Assembly (NCBI RefSeq): GCF_963663645.1
Contig: NZ_OY760503.1
Location: 2,175,501 to 2,239,500, forward strand
From: an uncultured Trichococcus sp.
Lineage (GTDB): Bacteria > Bacillota > Bacilli > Lactobacillales > Aerococcaceae
Length of the DNA stretch: 64,000 bases
Reading direction: 5' to 3'
Shown here: positions 42,705 to 52,171 of the stretch, one piece after another
Numbering within the stretch: position 1 is the first letter of the stretch
How the letters are laid out: every line of letters begins with the position of its first letter
The notes under the pieces: model-generated
What the model was told of the DNA's origin: nothing
What the model saw: the letters and a program-made list of their open reading frames with translations, nothing else
The model's database searches: none
Made by a program: the position numbers and the translations under genes

Positions 42705-42746
42705 GGGAAGGGGCCGCGGCAAAACCGCGGCCCCTTCCCTTATTTT
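42703..42746 (+). terminator. Very strong intrinsic terminator after thiN
   Basis: A perfect 17-bp stem (AAGGGAAGGGGCCGCGG and its complement) with a 5-base loop is followed by TATTTT. It begins within the thiN stop codon and faces the opposing rpmB terminator. Confidence 0.9.
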
Positions 42747-42751
42747 GGACG

Positions 42752-42797
42752 AAAAAAAAGATGAGCTGGAATCATGGCATGGTCCCTGGGCTCATCT
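42752..42797 (-). terminator. Intrinsic terminator of rpmB
   Basis: On the minus strand GATGAGC pairs with GCTCATC (plus-strand 42760-42766 and 42790-42796), with imperfect inner pairing, followed by eight T. It lies just past the rpmB stop. Confidence 0.8.
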
Positions 42798-42803
42798 ATA
42801 TTT

Positions 42804-42992
42804 TTATACTCTTTCAACTTTACCAGATTTCAAAGCTCGAGCAGAAACCCATACTTTTTTAGGTTTTCCATCGACTAAGATACGAACTTTTTGTAAGTTT
42901 GGTTTGAAAGTACGTTTTGTGTAGTTCATAGCGTGGGAACGGTTATTACCTGAACGGCTTTTACGTCCTGTTACGAAACATTCTTTTGACAT
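42804..42992 (-). CDS. rpmB: 50S ribosomal protein L28
   Basis: A 62-aa basic ribosomal protein: [37 protein letters not shown] and [13 protein letters not shown] are diagnostic. The first residues lack the usual Cys zinc ribbon apart from a single Cys, so it is the C-minus form. GGAGGAAAG precedes the start on the minus strand. Convergent with thiN, divergent from the asp23-like gene, as in Bacillus. Confidence 0.95.
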   Translation of the reverse strand: MSKECFVTGRKSRSGNNRSHAMNYTKRTFKPNLQKVRILVDGKPKKVWVSARALKSGKVERV

Positions 42993-43278
42993 TTTCTTTC
43001 CTCCTTTGCTGTTACAGAAGCAAAGCTTCTTTCCAATTCATACACTTGATTAATTTATCATAATTCAAAAGTGAATGCAACTGTTTTAAAGGAAAAATAC
43101 TTGACAGCTGTTTTTTTTATCCTGTGCTCATCAAATATCCGGATTTGACTGTCATTAAAAAGGGAGGAGTGCGGGATGAGAAAAAACTGGAAAATAGTGC
43201 GAAACCAGTCTGGATTGCCGTAAATCGACCGGAAATGAGAAATTTAATCGCAAAAAGTTATTTCTTTCGTATAAAATA

Positions 43279-43287
43279 TGCTATCAT
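43279..43287 (+). promoter_or_regulatory. Extended -10 promoter of the Asp23-like gene
   Basis: TGCTATCAT (TGn plus TATCAT) lies 47 bases before the start; TATAAT at 43292 is a second -10 candidate. The 341-bp gap from rpmB to here is AT-rich, contains the rpmB promoter region on the minus strand (TTGCAT with a TAAATT candidate near 43055-43085), and has no ORF that I can support. Confidence 0.45.
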
Positions 43288-43333
43288 TATTTATAATTAC
43301 GATTGTGTGCATACATTAAGGAGGCTATTATAA

Positions 43334-43696
43334 ATGGCAGTTAAAATCCAAACACAATATGGGATGGTTGACTTATCGAACGACGTGATCGCTACGGTAG
43401 TGGGCGGCGCCGCAACGGATAATTATGGTGTTGTCGGCATGGCCAGCAAAAATCAAATCAGAGATAATATCAGTGAAATATTAAAAAAAGAGAACTATTC
43501 ACGGGGTGTCGTGATTCGCCAAGAAGAAAATGGAGTAGCTGTTGATGTTTATATCATTGTACTCTACGGAACAAAAATTTCTGAGATTTGCCGGAATGTT
43601 CAAACACAAGTCAAATATAATCTTGAAATGATGTTGGGCTTTTCCGCAAATACAGTGAATGTGTTCGTCCAAGGCGTAAGAGTATTAAAGGACTAA
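43334..43696 (+). CDS. yloU: Asp23/Gls24 family envelope stress protein (YloU)
   Basis: A 120-aa protein. GMVDLSNDVIATVVGGAATDNYGVVGMAS at the N-terminus and VDVYIIVLYGTKISEICRNVQTQVKYNLE in the middle are family hallmarks. In other Firmicutes, Asp23-type proteins lie beneath the membrane and respond to envelope stress; this short form is the YloU branch, always next to yloV/fakA. AAGGAGG precedes the ATG. Confidence 0.92.
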   Translation: MAVKIQTQYGMVDLSNDVIATVVGGAATDNYGVVGMASKNQIRDNISEILKKENYSRGVVIRQEENGVAVDVYIIVLYGTKISEICRNVQTQVKYNLEMMLGFSANTVNVFVQGVRVLKD

Positions 43697-43741
43697 AGAT
43701 TACAGATCACCATTTTTCATATGGTGAAGGAGGACTATAAG

Positions 43742-45412
43742 GTGAAGAAAACTGAATTAACAGTGGAAGACTTTAAGGCGATGGTGGAAATTGGCGCTGA
43801 ACGTCTCAGCGAGAATGCGGAATATGTGAATTCTTTGAACGTGTTTCCTGTTCCGGATGGAGACACGGGCACAAACATGAATCTATCATTCACGTCGGGA
43901 GCTGAACGTGTCAGGCTGTCGAATGCTGCAAAAATTGATCAATTAGGATCGGACTTGGCTAAAGGCTTATTGATGGGCGCCAGAGGGAACTCGGGCGTCA
44001 TTTTATCCCAGCTGTTCCGTGGCTTTTCAAAGGCGATAGAAGGCAAAACGACCTTGAACACAGCTGATTTTGCGGAGGCTTTTTCCCACGGTGTCGAGAC
44101 AGCCTATAAAGCGGTCATGAAACCTGTGGAAGGCACCATTCTGACGGTTGCGCGCGAATCCGCCAAAGCCGGCATGAAAAAAGCGGAACATACGGATGAT
44201 ATCATCGAGTTGATGGGAACGGTCCTTAAAGTGGCTCAGATGGCACTGGAGAAGACACCGGATCTGTTGCCGGTATTGAAAGAGGTAGGCGTCGTCGACA
44301 GCGGCGGACAAGGCCTTGTCTACATTTACGAAGGTTTTATGGAATCCTTGACCGGAGAAAAAGTTCCGTCAGCCGAAAAGGTCGTCTCACAAGCGGATGT
44401 GACCGAAATCGCCCACCAGGAAAATTACCATAATGTTTCGCACTCCATTGCGACAGAAGACATTGAATTCGGTTATTGCACAGAAATCATGGTCAAATTG
44501 GGCGAAGGCGAAACCGTGACGGACACCTTTGACTACGATACTTTCCGTAATCATCTGAACGAAATCGGGGATTCCCTATTGGTCGTAGCGGATGACGAAA
44601 TCGTGAAGGTCCATATCCATACCGAGTATCCAGGGGAAGTCATGAACTACGGTCAAAAATTCGGTTCCTTGATGAAAATAAAAGTGGACAACATGCGGAT
44701 GCAGCATGATGCTGTCCTGGAAAAAGCGGATGTACCCGCCAAAAAACTTGAAAAAGTTCCTTATGGTGTGATAGCTGTCGCTGCCGGTGAAGGCGTACAT
44801 GCCCTGTTCAAGAGCATGGGAGTCTCCACAATCATCAATGGCGGACAAACGATGAATCCAAGCACAGAAGACATCCTTAAAGCGATCGAAAGAACAAATG
44901 CCGAGAAAACGATCATTTTGCCGAACAACAAAAATATTTTCATGGCTGCAAACCAGGCTGCCGAGGTGTCTGATGCGGATGTGGTTGTAGTGGCCTCAAA
45001 GACGATTTCACAAGGTCTGACAGCGATGCTTGCCTTCAATGAATCCGAGGACCTGGAAACCAATAAAGCCAATATGACGGCCGAACTGGAAAAGGTGGTC
45101 AGCGGACAAATCACGAATGCAGTGCGCGACACAGTCATAGACGGATTGACCATCACCAAAGACGACTTCATGGGAATCGTTGACGGGAAAATCCTGACGG
45201 CCGCCAAGGACAGAAAAGCCGCTACGATAGAAACACTGAAAAAGATGATCACGGACGACAGCGAAATCGTCACCATCATCTTCGGGGAAGACAGCGATGA
45301 GAATGAAAGCAAAGAGATTGCAGCGATCATCGAATCGGAATATGACTTCCTGGAAGTGGAAGTGCAAGAAGGGGATCAACCGGTATACAGTTATCTTCTT
45401 TCTGTAGAATAA
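43742..45412 (+). CDS. fakA: Fatty acid kinase catalytic subunit FakA (DAK2 domain, YloV)
   Basis: A 556-aa kinase that phosphorylates FakB-bound exogenous fatty acids to acyl phosphates for phospholipid synthesis. The N-terminal DAK2/DhaL ATP-binding domain shows LNVFPVPDGDTGTNMNLSF (metal-binding Asp residues, about 28-46) and GARGNSGVILSQLFRG. A middle domain and a C-terminal DegV-like helper domain follow. The start is GTG at 43742, eight bases after GAAGGAGG. The proximity to plsX/acpP suits a lipid role. A terminator follows. Confidence 0.92.
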   Translation: MKKTELTVEDFKAMVEIGAERLSENAEYVNSLNVFPVPDGDTGTNMNLSFTSGAERVRLSNAAKIDQLGSDLAKGLLMGARGNSGVILSQLFRGFSKAIEGKTTLNTADFAEAFSHGVETAYKAVMKPVEGTILTVARESAKAGMKKAEHTDDIIELMGTVLKVAQMALEKTPDLLPVLKEVGVVDSGGQGLVYIYEGFMESLTGEKVPSAEKVVSQADVTEIAHQENYHNVSHSIATEDIEFGYCTEIMVKLGEGETVTDTFDYDTFRNHLNEIGDSLLVVADDEIVKVHIHTEYPGEVMNYGQKFGSLMKIKVDNMRMQHDAVLEKADVPAKKLEKVPYGVIAVAAGEGVHALFKSMGVSTIINGGQTMNPSTEDILKAIERTNAEKTIILPNNKNIFMAANQAAEVSDADVVVVASKTISQGLTAMLAFNESEDLETNKANMTAELEKVVSGQITNAVRDTVIDGLTITKDDFMGIVDGKILTAAKDRKAATIETLKKMITDDSEIVTIIFGEDSDENESKEIAAIIESEYDFLEVEVQEGDQPVYSYLLSVE

Positions 45413-45416
45413 TCTG

Positions 45417-45455
45417 AAAAAGCTGAACGAGTTTCTCTGTTCGGCTTTTCTTTTT
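45417..45455 (+). terminator. Intrinsic terminator after fakA
   Basis: AAAAGCTGAAC pairs with GTTCGGCTTTT around an 11-base loop (one G-U pair), followed by CTTTTTC. The Bacillus sda serine deaminase genes that sit here are absent. Confidence 0.85.
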
Positions 45456-45542
45456 CAAAAATGATCCGGAATGCCCGGAATCTTTTCGGGAAACGGTTGG
45501 TCGGAGACGCCGTTCTGCTCCCGGAAGAAAGGAGGAGAAGGG

Positions 45543-47603
45543 ATGGAAGCGGAAGACAACAAGCGATTGGACATTTATGATCCAGTCGGGGAGTTGCCCC
45601 ATGTAGGGCCGAAAAGGGTTGAGGCGCTGCATTCGTTGGGCATCGATACGATCTATGACCTGATCACACATTTTCCTTTCCGTTATGAGGACATAAAAAT
45701 CAAAACATTGGACGAAATCGAGGATTCGGACAAAGTGACGCTGAAAGGGCAAGTCGTGACGGCTCCGGTCGTTCACCATTACGGGTTTAAAAAAAGCCGG
45801 TTATCATTCAAATTAGCCATCGAAGATGCCATCATCTCAGTAACATTCTTCAATCAGCCTTATCTGAAACAAAAGATCCTGCTTGAGGATGAGATTGCGA
45901 TCTTCGGGAAATGGGAACGCGCACGCCAAAATTTAGCTGGGATGAAGATCCTCGGCAGTTCGAACGGACAGGATGAATATGCCGCCATTTATCACGTCAA
46001 CAAGACAATCAAGCAGCAGACCATCCTGAATCTGATCAAACAGGCGATTGAACTCTATTCTCCGGTCATTCCCGAGATTCTTCCACAGCATTTGCTGCAG
46101 ACGTATCATCTGATGAGCCATAGGGAAGCCATCCGGGCGATGCACTTTCCCAAAAGCGATGAAGAATCCGAGCAAGCCAGACGGCAAATCATCTATCAGG
46201 AGTTTTTCCTTTATCAAGTACGTCTGCAGTTGCTGCAGCTGAGCCGCAAGACGGAGAACAAAGGCATTCCGGTCCTGTATGATGTGGACAAGCTGAAGGG
46301 ATTCATAGCGACTTTGCCGTTTGAACTGACGGATGGGCAAAAGAAGGTCGTCAACGAAATATGCCGGGATCTGCGCAAACCTTATGAAATGAACCGTCTG
46401 TTGCAGGGGGACGTCGGCAGCGGCAAAACGATCGTAGCGGTGATTGCCCTGATGGCTACCGTCTTGGGCGGGTATCAAGGGGCTTTTATGGTGCCCACTG
46501 AAATTTTGGCGGATCAGCATTATCGCACCTTGCAGAGTCTGTTCGAATACACCGATGTCTCGGTTGCCCTGCTTACCGGCAGCACAAAGGCGAAGGACAG
46601 AAAAGAATTGTTGAACCGTCTTGCAGAAGGGGACTTGCATATCCTCATCGGAACGCATGCACTGATCCAAGAGGATGTCGTTTTTGCCGACCTTGGCTTG
46701 GTCATCACCGATGAGCAGCACCGTTTCGGTGTGCAACAAAGGCACAAGCTGAACGAAAAAGGGGACAACCCGAATGTTCTGTACATGACAGCCACGCCGA
46801 TCCCAAGGACGCTGGCGATAACCACGATGGGCGAAATGGATGTTTCGGTGCTGAACCAGATGCCCGACGGCCGAAAACCGATCAAAACCATCTGGAACAA
46901 ATCGGATAAGATTGAAAATGTACTTGAGTTCATCCGGAAACAGATGGATAATGGACAACAGGCGTACATCATCACGCCTCTGATCGAGAAATCCGAATCA
47001 TTGGACGTCAAGAATGCGGAAGATGTGCATCAAGCCGTGACGGCCTATTACAAAGGCAAATATCAAATCGGTCTGTTGCACGGTCGCCTCAAGTCCGAAG
47101 AAAAGGATCAGATCATGCGCCGTTTCCAAAACAACGAGCTGCAGGTTTTGGTGTCGACGACAGTCATCGAGGTCGGCTTGAATGTGCCGAATGCAACAGT
47201 GATGGTCATCCAAGATGCCGACCGATTCGGGTTATCCCAGCTCCACCAATTGCGGGGCCGGGTGGGCAGGGGAGACAAAGAGTCCTACTGCGTGCTGCTC
47301 GCTGATCCGAAAACCGATAACGGCAAGGAACGCATGCGCATCATGGTGGAGTCGACTGACGGTTTTTACCTGAGTCAACGGGATTTGGAACTGCGTGGAC
47401 CGGGCGATCTTTTCGGAAACAAACAATCCGGCTTGCCCGACTTCAAATCAGGAGACATCGTGCGGGATGCCGTCATCTTGGATGTTGCGCACAATGACGC
47501 TATCCAAATCACGCGCGAAAAAGACTTTGAAAGCAATCCTGCCTACGAAAGTTTGAGGGAAGCAGTCGAGCGCGAAAAAGAAAAGTTAAAGAGATTACAG
47601 TGA
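45543..47603 (+). CDS. recG: ATP-dependent DNA helicase RecG
   Basis: A 686-aa branch-migration helicase for fork regression and recombination. It has an N-terminal wedge OB-fold domain (about 55-165; YEDIKIKTLDEIEDSDKVTLKGQV), Walker A GDVGSGKTIVAVIAL (about 289-303), DEQHRFGVQQR, TATPIPRTLA and QLRGRVGRGDKESYC. The ATG at 45543 follows GGAGGAG closely; 24 upstream in-frame residues are not homologous. Position before plsX is conserved. Confidence 0.95.
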   Translation: MEAEDNKRLDIYDPVGELPHVGPKRVEALHSLGIDTIYDLITHFPFRYEDIKIKTLDEIEDSDKVTLKGQVVTAPVVHHYGFKKSRLSFKLAIEDAIISVTFFNQPYLKQKILLEDEIAIFGKWERARQNLAGMKILGSSNGQDEYAAIYHVNKTIKQQTILNLIKQAIELYSPVIPEILPQHLLQTYHLMSHREAIRAMHFPKSDEESEQARRQIIYQEFFLYQVRLQLLQLSRKTENKGIPVLYDVDKLKGFIATLPFELTDGQKKVVNEICRDLRKPYEMNRLLQGDVGSGKTIVAVIALMATVLGGYQGAFMVPTEILADQHYRTLQSLFEYTDVSVALLTGSTKAKDRKELLNRLAEGDLHILIGTHALIQEDVVFADLGLVITDEQHRFGVQQRHKLNEKGDNPNVLYMTATPIPRTLAITTMGEMDVSVLNQMPDGRKPIKTIWNKSDKIENVLEFIRKQMDNGQQAYIITPLIEKSESLDVKNAEDVHQAVTAYYKGKYQIGLLHGRLKSEEKDQIMRRFQNNELQVLVSTTVIEVGLNVPNATVMVIQDADRFGLSQLHQLRGRVGRGDKESYCVLLADPKTDNGKERMRIMVESTDGFYLSQRDLELRGPGDLFGNKQSGLPDFKSGDIVRDAVILDVAHNDAIQITREKDFESNPAYESLREAVEREKEKLKRLQ

Positions 47604-47630
47604 AACTAACAAAAGTGAGGTATATCATCT

Positions 47631-48671
47631 ATGAAGATCGCAGTCGATGCGATGGGCGGAGATTTTGCGCCCCAAGCAATAGTAGAGGGCATTTTAATGG
47701 CCGCTAAGGAATTTAATGATTTAGAGTTTTTGCTTTTTGGAGACGAGGCCAAAATACGCAAAGCGCTAGGGGATCAATATGCCGAAGACGGAAAAATCAA
47801 AATCGTGCATACGACCGAAAAAATTGAAAGCGACGATGAGCCGGTCAAGGCAATCCGCAGAAAGAAACAAGCGTCCATGGTGCTTGCTGCGCAAGCAGTC
47901 AAAAACAATGAAGCCGACGCATTATTTTCGGCAGGGAATACGGGTGCGCTTTTGGCAGCCGGATTATTGATCATCGGCCGCATCAAAGGGATCGACAGAC
48001 CCGGATTGATGCCGATTCTGCCCGTCATCGGCAAAGAGAACGGACAGTTCCTGTTGATGGATGCAGGCGCAAATGCTGATTGCAAACCGGAAAATATCTA
48101 CCAATTCGGTCTTTTGGGATCGTATTATGCCAAGTTTGTGCAAGGCATCGAAAACCCAAGGATCGCTCTGTTGAACAATGGCTCCGAAGCAACGAAGGGC
48201 AGCGAACTTTCCAAAAAAGCCTATGCATTGTTGGAAGAGGACTCCGAACTCAATTTCACAGGCAATGTTGAAGCGCGTGAAATTTTGCTCGGCGCTGCGG
48301 ATGTTGTCGTGACGGATGGCTTCACCGGAAACGCTGTCCTGAAGACGATGGAAGGGACGGCAATGTCCTTGCTGAAGTTGATCAAAACCCAATTGCTTTC
48401 AGGGGGCCTGAAGACAAAAATCGGCGGAATGCTGATCAAGGATTCCTTTGCGGAAATCAAAGATACGATGGATTATTCGAAACATGGAGGCGCAGTGCTT
48501 TTCGGATTGCGGGCGCCGGTTGTCAAGACGCATGGATCTGCGGATAAAGTCGCTGTCTACCACACCGTGAAGCAGATCCGCAAAATCATCAGTTCCCGCG
48601 TCATCGATGATGTCGTGAAGCACTTCGATGAAATGAATGCCAAGCCCGTAAGCCAAACTAAGCCAAAATAA
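47631..48671 (+). CDS. plsX: Phosphate acyltransferase PlsX
   Basis: A 346-aa peripheral membrane enzyme converting acyl-ACP to acyl phosphate, the first step of phospholipid synthesis. MKIAVDAMGGDFAPQAIVEG, the FSAGNTGALLAAGLL block and VTDGFTGNAVLKTMEG are diagnostic. AAAGTGAGG precedes the ATG. fapR, which comes before plsX in Bacillus, and fabD-fabG, which come after it, are missing here; acpP follows directly. Confidence 0.96.
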   Translation: MKIAVDAMGGDFAPQAIVEGILMAAKEFNDLEFLLFGDEAKIRKALGDQYAEDGKIKIVHTTEKIESDDEPVKAIRRKKQASMVLAAQAVKNNEADALFSAGNTGALLAAGLLIIGRIKGIDRPGLMPILPVIGKENGQFLLMDAGANADCKPENIYQFGLLGSYYAKFVQGIENPRIALLNNGSEATKGSELSKKAYALLEEDSELNFTGNVEAREILLGAADVVVTDGFTGNAVLKTMEGTAMSLLKLIKTQLLSGGLKTKIGGMLIKDSFAEIKDTMDYSKHGGAVLFGLRAPVVKTHGSADKVAVYHTVKQIRKIISSRVIDDVVKHFDEMNAKPVSQTKPK

Positions 48672-48678
48672 AAAAATA

Positions 48679-48707
48679 TAGACAAAAGATTAGCGTATGG
48701 GTAAAAT
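48679..48707 (+). promoter_or_regulatory. Promoter of acpP
   Basis: TAGACA (48679-48684) and TAAAAT (48702-48707) are separated by 17 bp and start eight bases after plsX. acpP can therefore be expressed more strongly than plsX. No FapR or FabT box is recognisable. Confidence 0.6.
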
Positions 48708-48782
48708 AGATGTGAGCCTTTACAAAATATTTCCAGTAAATGTGATGTAATTGGTTATGGAACGATAATGGAGGTGTAACGC

Positions 48783-49022
48783 TTGGCAGATACAACTACT
48801 TTTGAGCGAGTAGCCAAGATGATTATTGAAAGATTCGGTGTCGATGAAGCAAAGGTCACGAGAGAATTGACTTTTCAAAACGATCTTGGGGCGGATTCAT
48901 TGGATATTGTTGAACTCGTTATGGAACTGGAAGATGTCTTTGCTGTACAGATTTCCGATGAAGATGCTGAGAGGATTATCACAGTTGGGGATGCAGTCGA
49001 CTACATCGATTCTCAAAAATAA
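48783..49022 (+). CDS. acpP: Acyl carrier protein
   Basis: A 79-aa acidic helical protein that carries growing acyl chains. The phosphopantetheine attachment Ser lies in [18 protein letters not shown] (about residue 38). Start is TTG at 48783, about seven bases after GGAGGTG; no ATG is available. A terminator follows, whereas in Bacillus rncS would come next. Confidence 0.96.
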   Translation: MADTTTFERVAKMIIERFGVDEAKVTRELTFQNDLGADSLDIVELVMELEDVFAVQISDEDAERIITVGDAVDYIDSQK

Positions 49023-49046
49023 GAATCGCAATAATTTAACGACAGA

Positions 49047-49088
49047 AGCAACGTTGACGGTTTTCAAATGCCAATGTTGCTTTTTTTT
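49047..49088 (+). terminator. Intrinsic terminator after acpP
   Basis: AGCAACGTTG (49047-49056) pairs with CAATGTTGCT (49072-49081) with one mismatch and runs into eight T. Confidence 0.9.
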
Positions 49089-49150
49089 CAGGCCAAGAGG
49101 GCTGAATATGGCAGAAACATGAAATGCATTAAAACTGGATGAAATAGCGG

Positions 49151-49179
49151 TTGTTTTTGGATGGGCTTAAACGTATAAT
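49151..49179 (+). promoter_or_regulatory. Promoter of the oligopeptide ABC operon
   Basis: TTGTTT (49151-49156) and TATAAT (49174-49179) are separated by 17 bp, about 53 bases before the first opp gene. No CodY or cre box is obvious near it. Confidence 0.75.
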
Positions 49180-49231
49180 GTTAGGAGATATTTCCTCAAG
49201 TTTGTTATATAAGCATGAAAGGAGGCGCACG

Positions 49232-50245
49232 ATGGGAATTGGAAGACCCTTGTTGGAGATAAATGCCCTGCATACCGCATTCCGGATGCAGGATAACTAT
49301 TATGATGCGGTGGACGATGTTTCCTTCAGTCTGGAAAAAAATGAGATATTAGCGATTGTTGGAGAGTCCGGCTGCGGGAAAAGTACCCTCGCAACAACGA
49401 TCGTCGGACTCCATAATAAGGCGAACACCCGGATTTCGGGAGAGATCATTTATCAGAACCTGAACCTTATCGATCTGAATGAAACGCTTTATAACCGCAT
49501 AAGAGGAAACGATATCGGGATGGTTTTTCAAGATCCCCTATCGGCACTGAATCCGATGATGACTGTAGGTGAGCAGATAGACGAGGTGCTGCTTTATCAT
49601 TCTAGGATGACAAAAGAGGAACGCGCCTTGCGTGTGAGCGAATTGTTGGCTCAAGTTAAGGTGGAGGATCCGGAAGGAACAGCAAAATGCTACCCTCATG
49701 AGCTGCCGGGGGAAATGCGCCAGCGGGTCGGCATCGCCATTGCGATTGCCTGTGAGCCGCCGATCATCATCGCTGATGAACCGACGACCGCACTGGATGT
49801 CACTGTTCAAGCTCAAATATTGGATTTGTTGAGCGAAGTAAGGGACGGCACGGGTGCCGGAATCATCTTGATCACGCATGATTTGGGTGTCGTAGCCGAA
49901 ATCGCGGACAGAGTAGCCGTCATGTACGCGGGACAAATTGTCGAAACAGCCGGTGTCGTTGATCTGTTCACAAATCCGAAGCACCCTTATACCCGTTCTT
50001 TGTTGCGTTCGATGCCGCAAGCGAATGGGGCGTTGGATTCGGATTCCGGGGAACTCTATGTGATCCAAGGGGATGTGCCTTCCTTGCAACAGTTGCCCAA
50101 GAGCGGCTGCCGTTTTGCCGGACGTATTCCCTGGATTCCTTTTTCCGCCCATGAACAATCACCAAAAATGCATGAGGTTTCAAAAGGACATTCAGTCAGG
50201 TGCACGTGTCATGAGTCCTTCCGTTTTGAAGGGGAGAGTGAATAA
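49232..50245 (+). CDS. oppD: Oligopeptide ABC transporter ATPase OppD
   Basis: A 337-aa ATPase that powers peptide import. Walker A GESGCGKSTLATTIVG is at about 44-59; Q-loop GMVFQDPLSALNP, Walker B IIIADEPTTALDV and the H-loop ITHDLGVVAEIADRVAVMYAG are standard. The ABC signature is unusual: LPGEMRQRVGIA (about 158-169) where LSGGMRQR is expected. The C-terminal oligopeptide domain normally has Cys residues for an iron-sulphur or structural motif and appears divergent (GCRFAGRIPW). AAAGGAGG precedes the ATG at 49232. OppF starts one base after its stop. Confidence 0.88.
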   Translation: MGIGRPLLEINALHTAFRMQDNYYDAVDDVSFSLEKNEILAIVGESGCGKSTLATTIVGLHNKANTRISGEIIYQNLNLIDLNETLYNRIRGNDIGMVFQDPLSALNPMMTVGEQIDEVLLYHSRMTKEERALRVSELLAQVKVEDPEGTAKCYPHELPGEMRQRVGIAIAIACEPPIIIADEPTTALDVTVQAQILDLLSEVRDGTGAGIILITHDLGVVAEIADRVAVMYAGQIVETAGVVDLFTNPKHPYTRSLLRSMPQANGALDSDSGELYVIQGDVPSLQQLPKSGCRFAGRIPWIPFSAHEQSPKMHEVSKGHSVRCTCHESFRFEGESE

Positions 50246-50246
50246 G

Positions 50247-51188
50247 ATGGGAGTTTTGGAAATTAAAGATTTGAAGGTTCACTACCCGGTCAAGAGCGGT
50301 TTCCTGGCAAGGGGAAAAAGCAACGCAGCCGTTGACGGCATCAGTCTGTCCCTGGAAGAAGGGAAGAATTACGGTCTGGTGGGCGAGTCAGGATCCGGAA
50401 AATCCACTGTCGGAAGAGCGATCGTCGGATTGGAGCGGATCACTGCCGGCCAAATCATTTATGAAGGCACTGACGTCACCGCTGCGGTAGGGAAGCGGAA
50501 ATCAGCCTACAAACGAAATGTCCAGATGATTTTTCAAGATTCGAGTGCCAGCTTGAATCCGAAAAAACAGATCGGACAGATCATTTCCGAACCTTTGCAT
50601 AATTTTGAGAAGCTTTCCCGGCAGGAAGAGAAAAAACGGGTGCTGGAACTAATGGAAATGGTAGGGTTGCCGGAAGACGCGCTGCAGAAATATCCCCACG
50701 AATTCACCGGCGGACAAAAGCAACGCATCGCTTTGGCGCGGGCGGTTGCGCTACGGCCGAAATTTGTCATAGCTGATGAACCGGTTTCGGTATTGGACCT
50801 TTCCGTTCAGGCACAAGTGCTGAATTATATGAAACGCATCCAAGAACAGTACAAACTCAGTTATCTGTTCATTTCCCACGATCTTGGCGTTGTGAAGCAG
50901 ATGTGCGATGAATTGGCCATCATGTACCAGGGAAGGTTCGTGGAATATGGAGACCGGCAGGACATCTATCTCAATCCGCAGCACATCTACACAAAGAGGC
51001 TCCTTTCCGCAATACCGAACTTGGATCCGGTCAACCGGGATGTGCACAAACGCTTGCGGCGGGAAATAGAATCAGAATACAAACAAAGTATGGAGAGTTA
51101 TGTGGCAGAGGACGGTCGGATTGGCGACTTGGTTCCGTTGTCGGATACGCATCGGATTGCCGGTGAGCCATCGAAAGGAGAGCGTTAG
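50247..51188 (+). CDS. oppF: Oligopeptide ABC transporter ATPase OppF
   Basis: A 313-aa partner ATPase. Walker A GESGSGKSTVGRAIVG is at about 46-61; Q-loop QMIFQDSSASLNP, signature FTGGQKQRIALARAVA (Phe-Thr instead of Leu-Ser) and Walker B FVIADEPVSVLD are present. The ATG at 50247 has GGGGAGAG upstream. The stop is followed after two bases by the permease gene, so D-F-B-C-A are tightly packed. Confidence 0.9.
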   Translation: MGVLEIKDLKVHYPVKSGFLARGKSNAAVDGISLSLEEGKNYGLVGESGSGKSTVGRAIVGLERITAGQIIYEGTDVTAAVGKRKSAYKRNVQMIFQDSSASLNPKKQIGQIISEPLHNFEKLSRQEEKKRVLELMEMVGLPEDALQKYPHEFTGGQKQRIALARAVALRPKFVIADEPVSVLDLSVQAQVLNYMKRIQEQYKLSYLFISHDLGVVKQMCDELAIMYQGRFVEYGDRQDIYLNPQHIYTKRLLSAIPNLDPVNRDVHKRLRREIESEYKQSMESYVAEDGRIGDLVPLSDTHRIAGEPSKGER

Positions 51189-51190
51189 CG

Positions 51191-52153
51191 ATGTGGAATA
51201 GGTTTCTGAGGCGCATCTTCTTTATCATTCCGCAGCTGTTGGCGTTCAGTTTGTTGGTGTTTGCGCTAGCGCAATGGATGCCGGGAGATCCGCTGACCGG
51301 GCTTGTTGTTCCGGGGATGGATCAGGGCAGCATTGACGCGATTCAAGCGAGTGCGGTCCTGGATGGCCCTTGGTATGTTCGGTATCTGCGGTGGATCGCA
51401 AATATGCTCAGAGGGGATTTCGGACTCAGTTACACTTACCGGATGCCTGTTGAGGTCCTTGTGGGTGCAAGGATTGGCAACACGCTCTGGCTGGCAGCGG
51501 CCTCTCTGTTGTTGACGTATCTGATCGCTGTTCCGCTTGGCATTTATGCAGGCCGTTTTAATGGTTCTTCGGGAGACAAAGTCATTCGGTTTTTGAACAG
51601 CATCAGTTTTGCCTTGCCGCTATTTGTTGTTGCCTTGCTGTTGGTTTGGCTGTTTGGATTTCAACTGGCACTGTTTCCGACGCGGGGGATGCCCTTGTTG
51701 CCGGAATCGCAGACCGTGCTTGCCGCTCTTTGGAACAGGCTCCACCACTTAGCGTTGCCGGCGCTGGCTTTTGCCCTTTCGGCATCCAGCAGCATTATCC
51801 GGATTTTAAGGTCGGGCATCATCGAGGCAAAGCAGGAGGATTACGTGCTGACAGCCCGCTCAAAAGGTGTCCCGGAGAGCATGGTGTATCGTAGGCACAT
51901 CTTCAGGAACGCGAGTTTGCCGATAACGTCTTTGTTGGGCTATGACATCACCGGTTTTATAGGCGGAAGTATTTTCATCGAATACATATTTTCCTATCCG
52001 GGGATCGGCCGATTGTTCATCAGTTCTTTGGAATCACGCGATTTTAGTGTCATCGTTGCCTTGTTGCTTATTTATGGGGTGGCTGCGTTGATGGGCACGT
52101 TAATATCTGACATCGTATTGACCATTGTGGATCCGCGCGTCAGGATGAAATAG
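51191..52153 (+). CDS. oppB: Oligopeptide ABC transporter permease OppB
   Basis: A 320-aa inner-membrane permease with six membrane helices. N-terminal NRFLRRIFFIIPQLLAFSLLVFAL and the conserved cytosolic EAA loop (EDYVLTARSKGVPESMVYRRHIFRNASLPI, about 217-245) that docks the ATPases are clear. FIEYIFSYPGIGRLFISS near the end is typical of OppB. GAAAGGAG precedes the ATG. Confidence 0.93.
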   Translation: MWNRFLRRIFFIIPQLLAFSLLVFALAQWMPGDPLTGLVVPGMDQGSIDAIQASAVLDGPWYVRYLRWIANMLRGDFGLSYTYRMPVEVLVGARIGNTLWLAAASLLLTYLIAVPLGIYAGRFNGSSGDKVIRFLNSISFALPLFVVALLLVWLFGFQLALFPTRGMPLLPESQTVLAALWNRLHHLALPALAFALSASSSIIRILRSGIIEAKQEDYVLTARSKGVPESMVYRRHIFRNASLPITSLLGYDITGFIGGSIFIEYIFSYPGIGRLFISSLESRDFSVIVALLLIYGVAALMGTLISDIVLTIVDPRVRMK

Positions 52154-52171
52154 CAAGAGGAAAGGGGGGAT

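Noticed and set aside
43124-43333. 69-codon ORF before the Asp23-like gene
   Set aside because: It covers the promoter and ribosome site of that gene, and the translation resembles no known protein.
48672-48782. FapR or FabT operator before acpP
   Set aside because: No matching palindrome was found around the acpP promoter.
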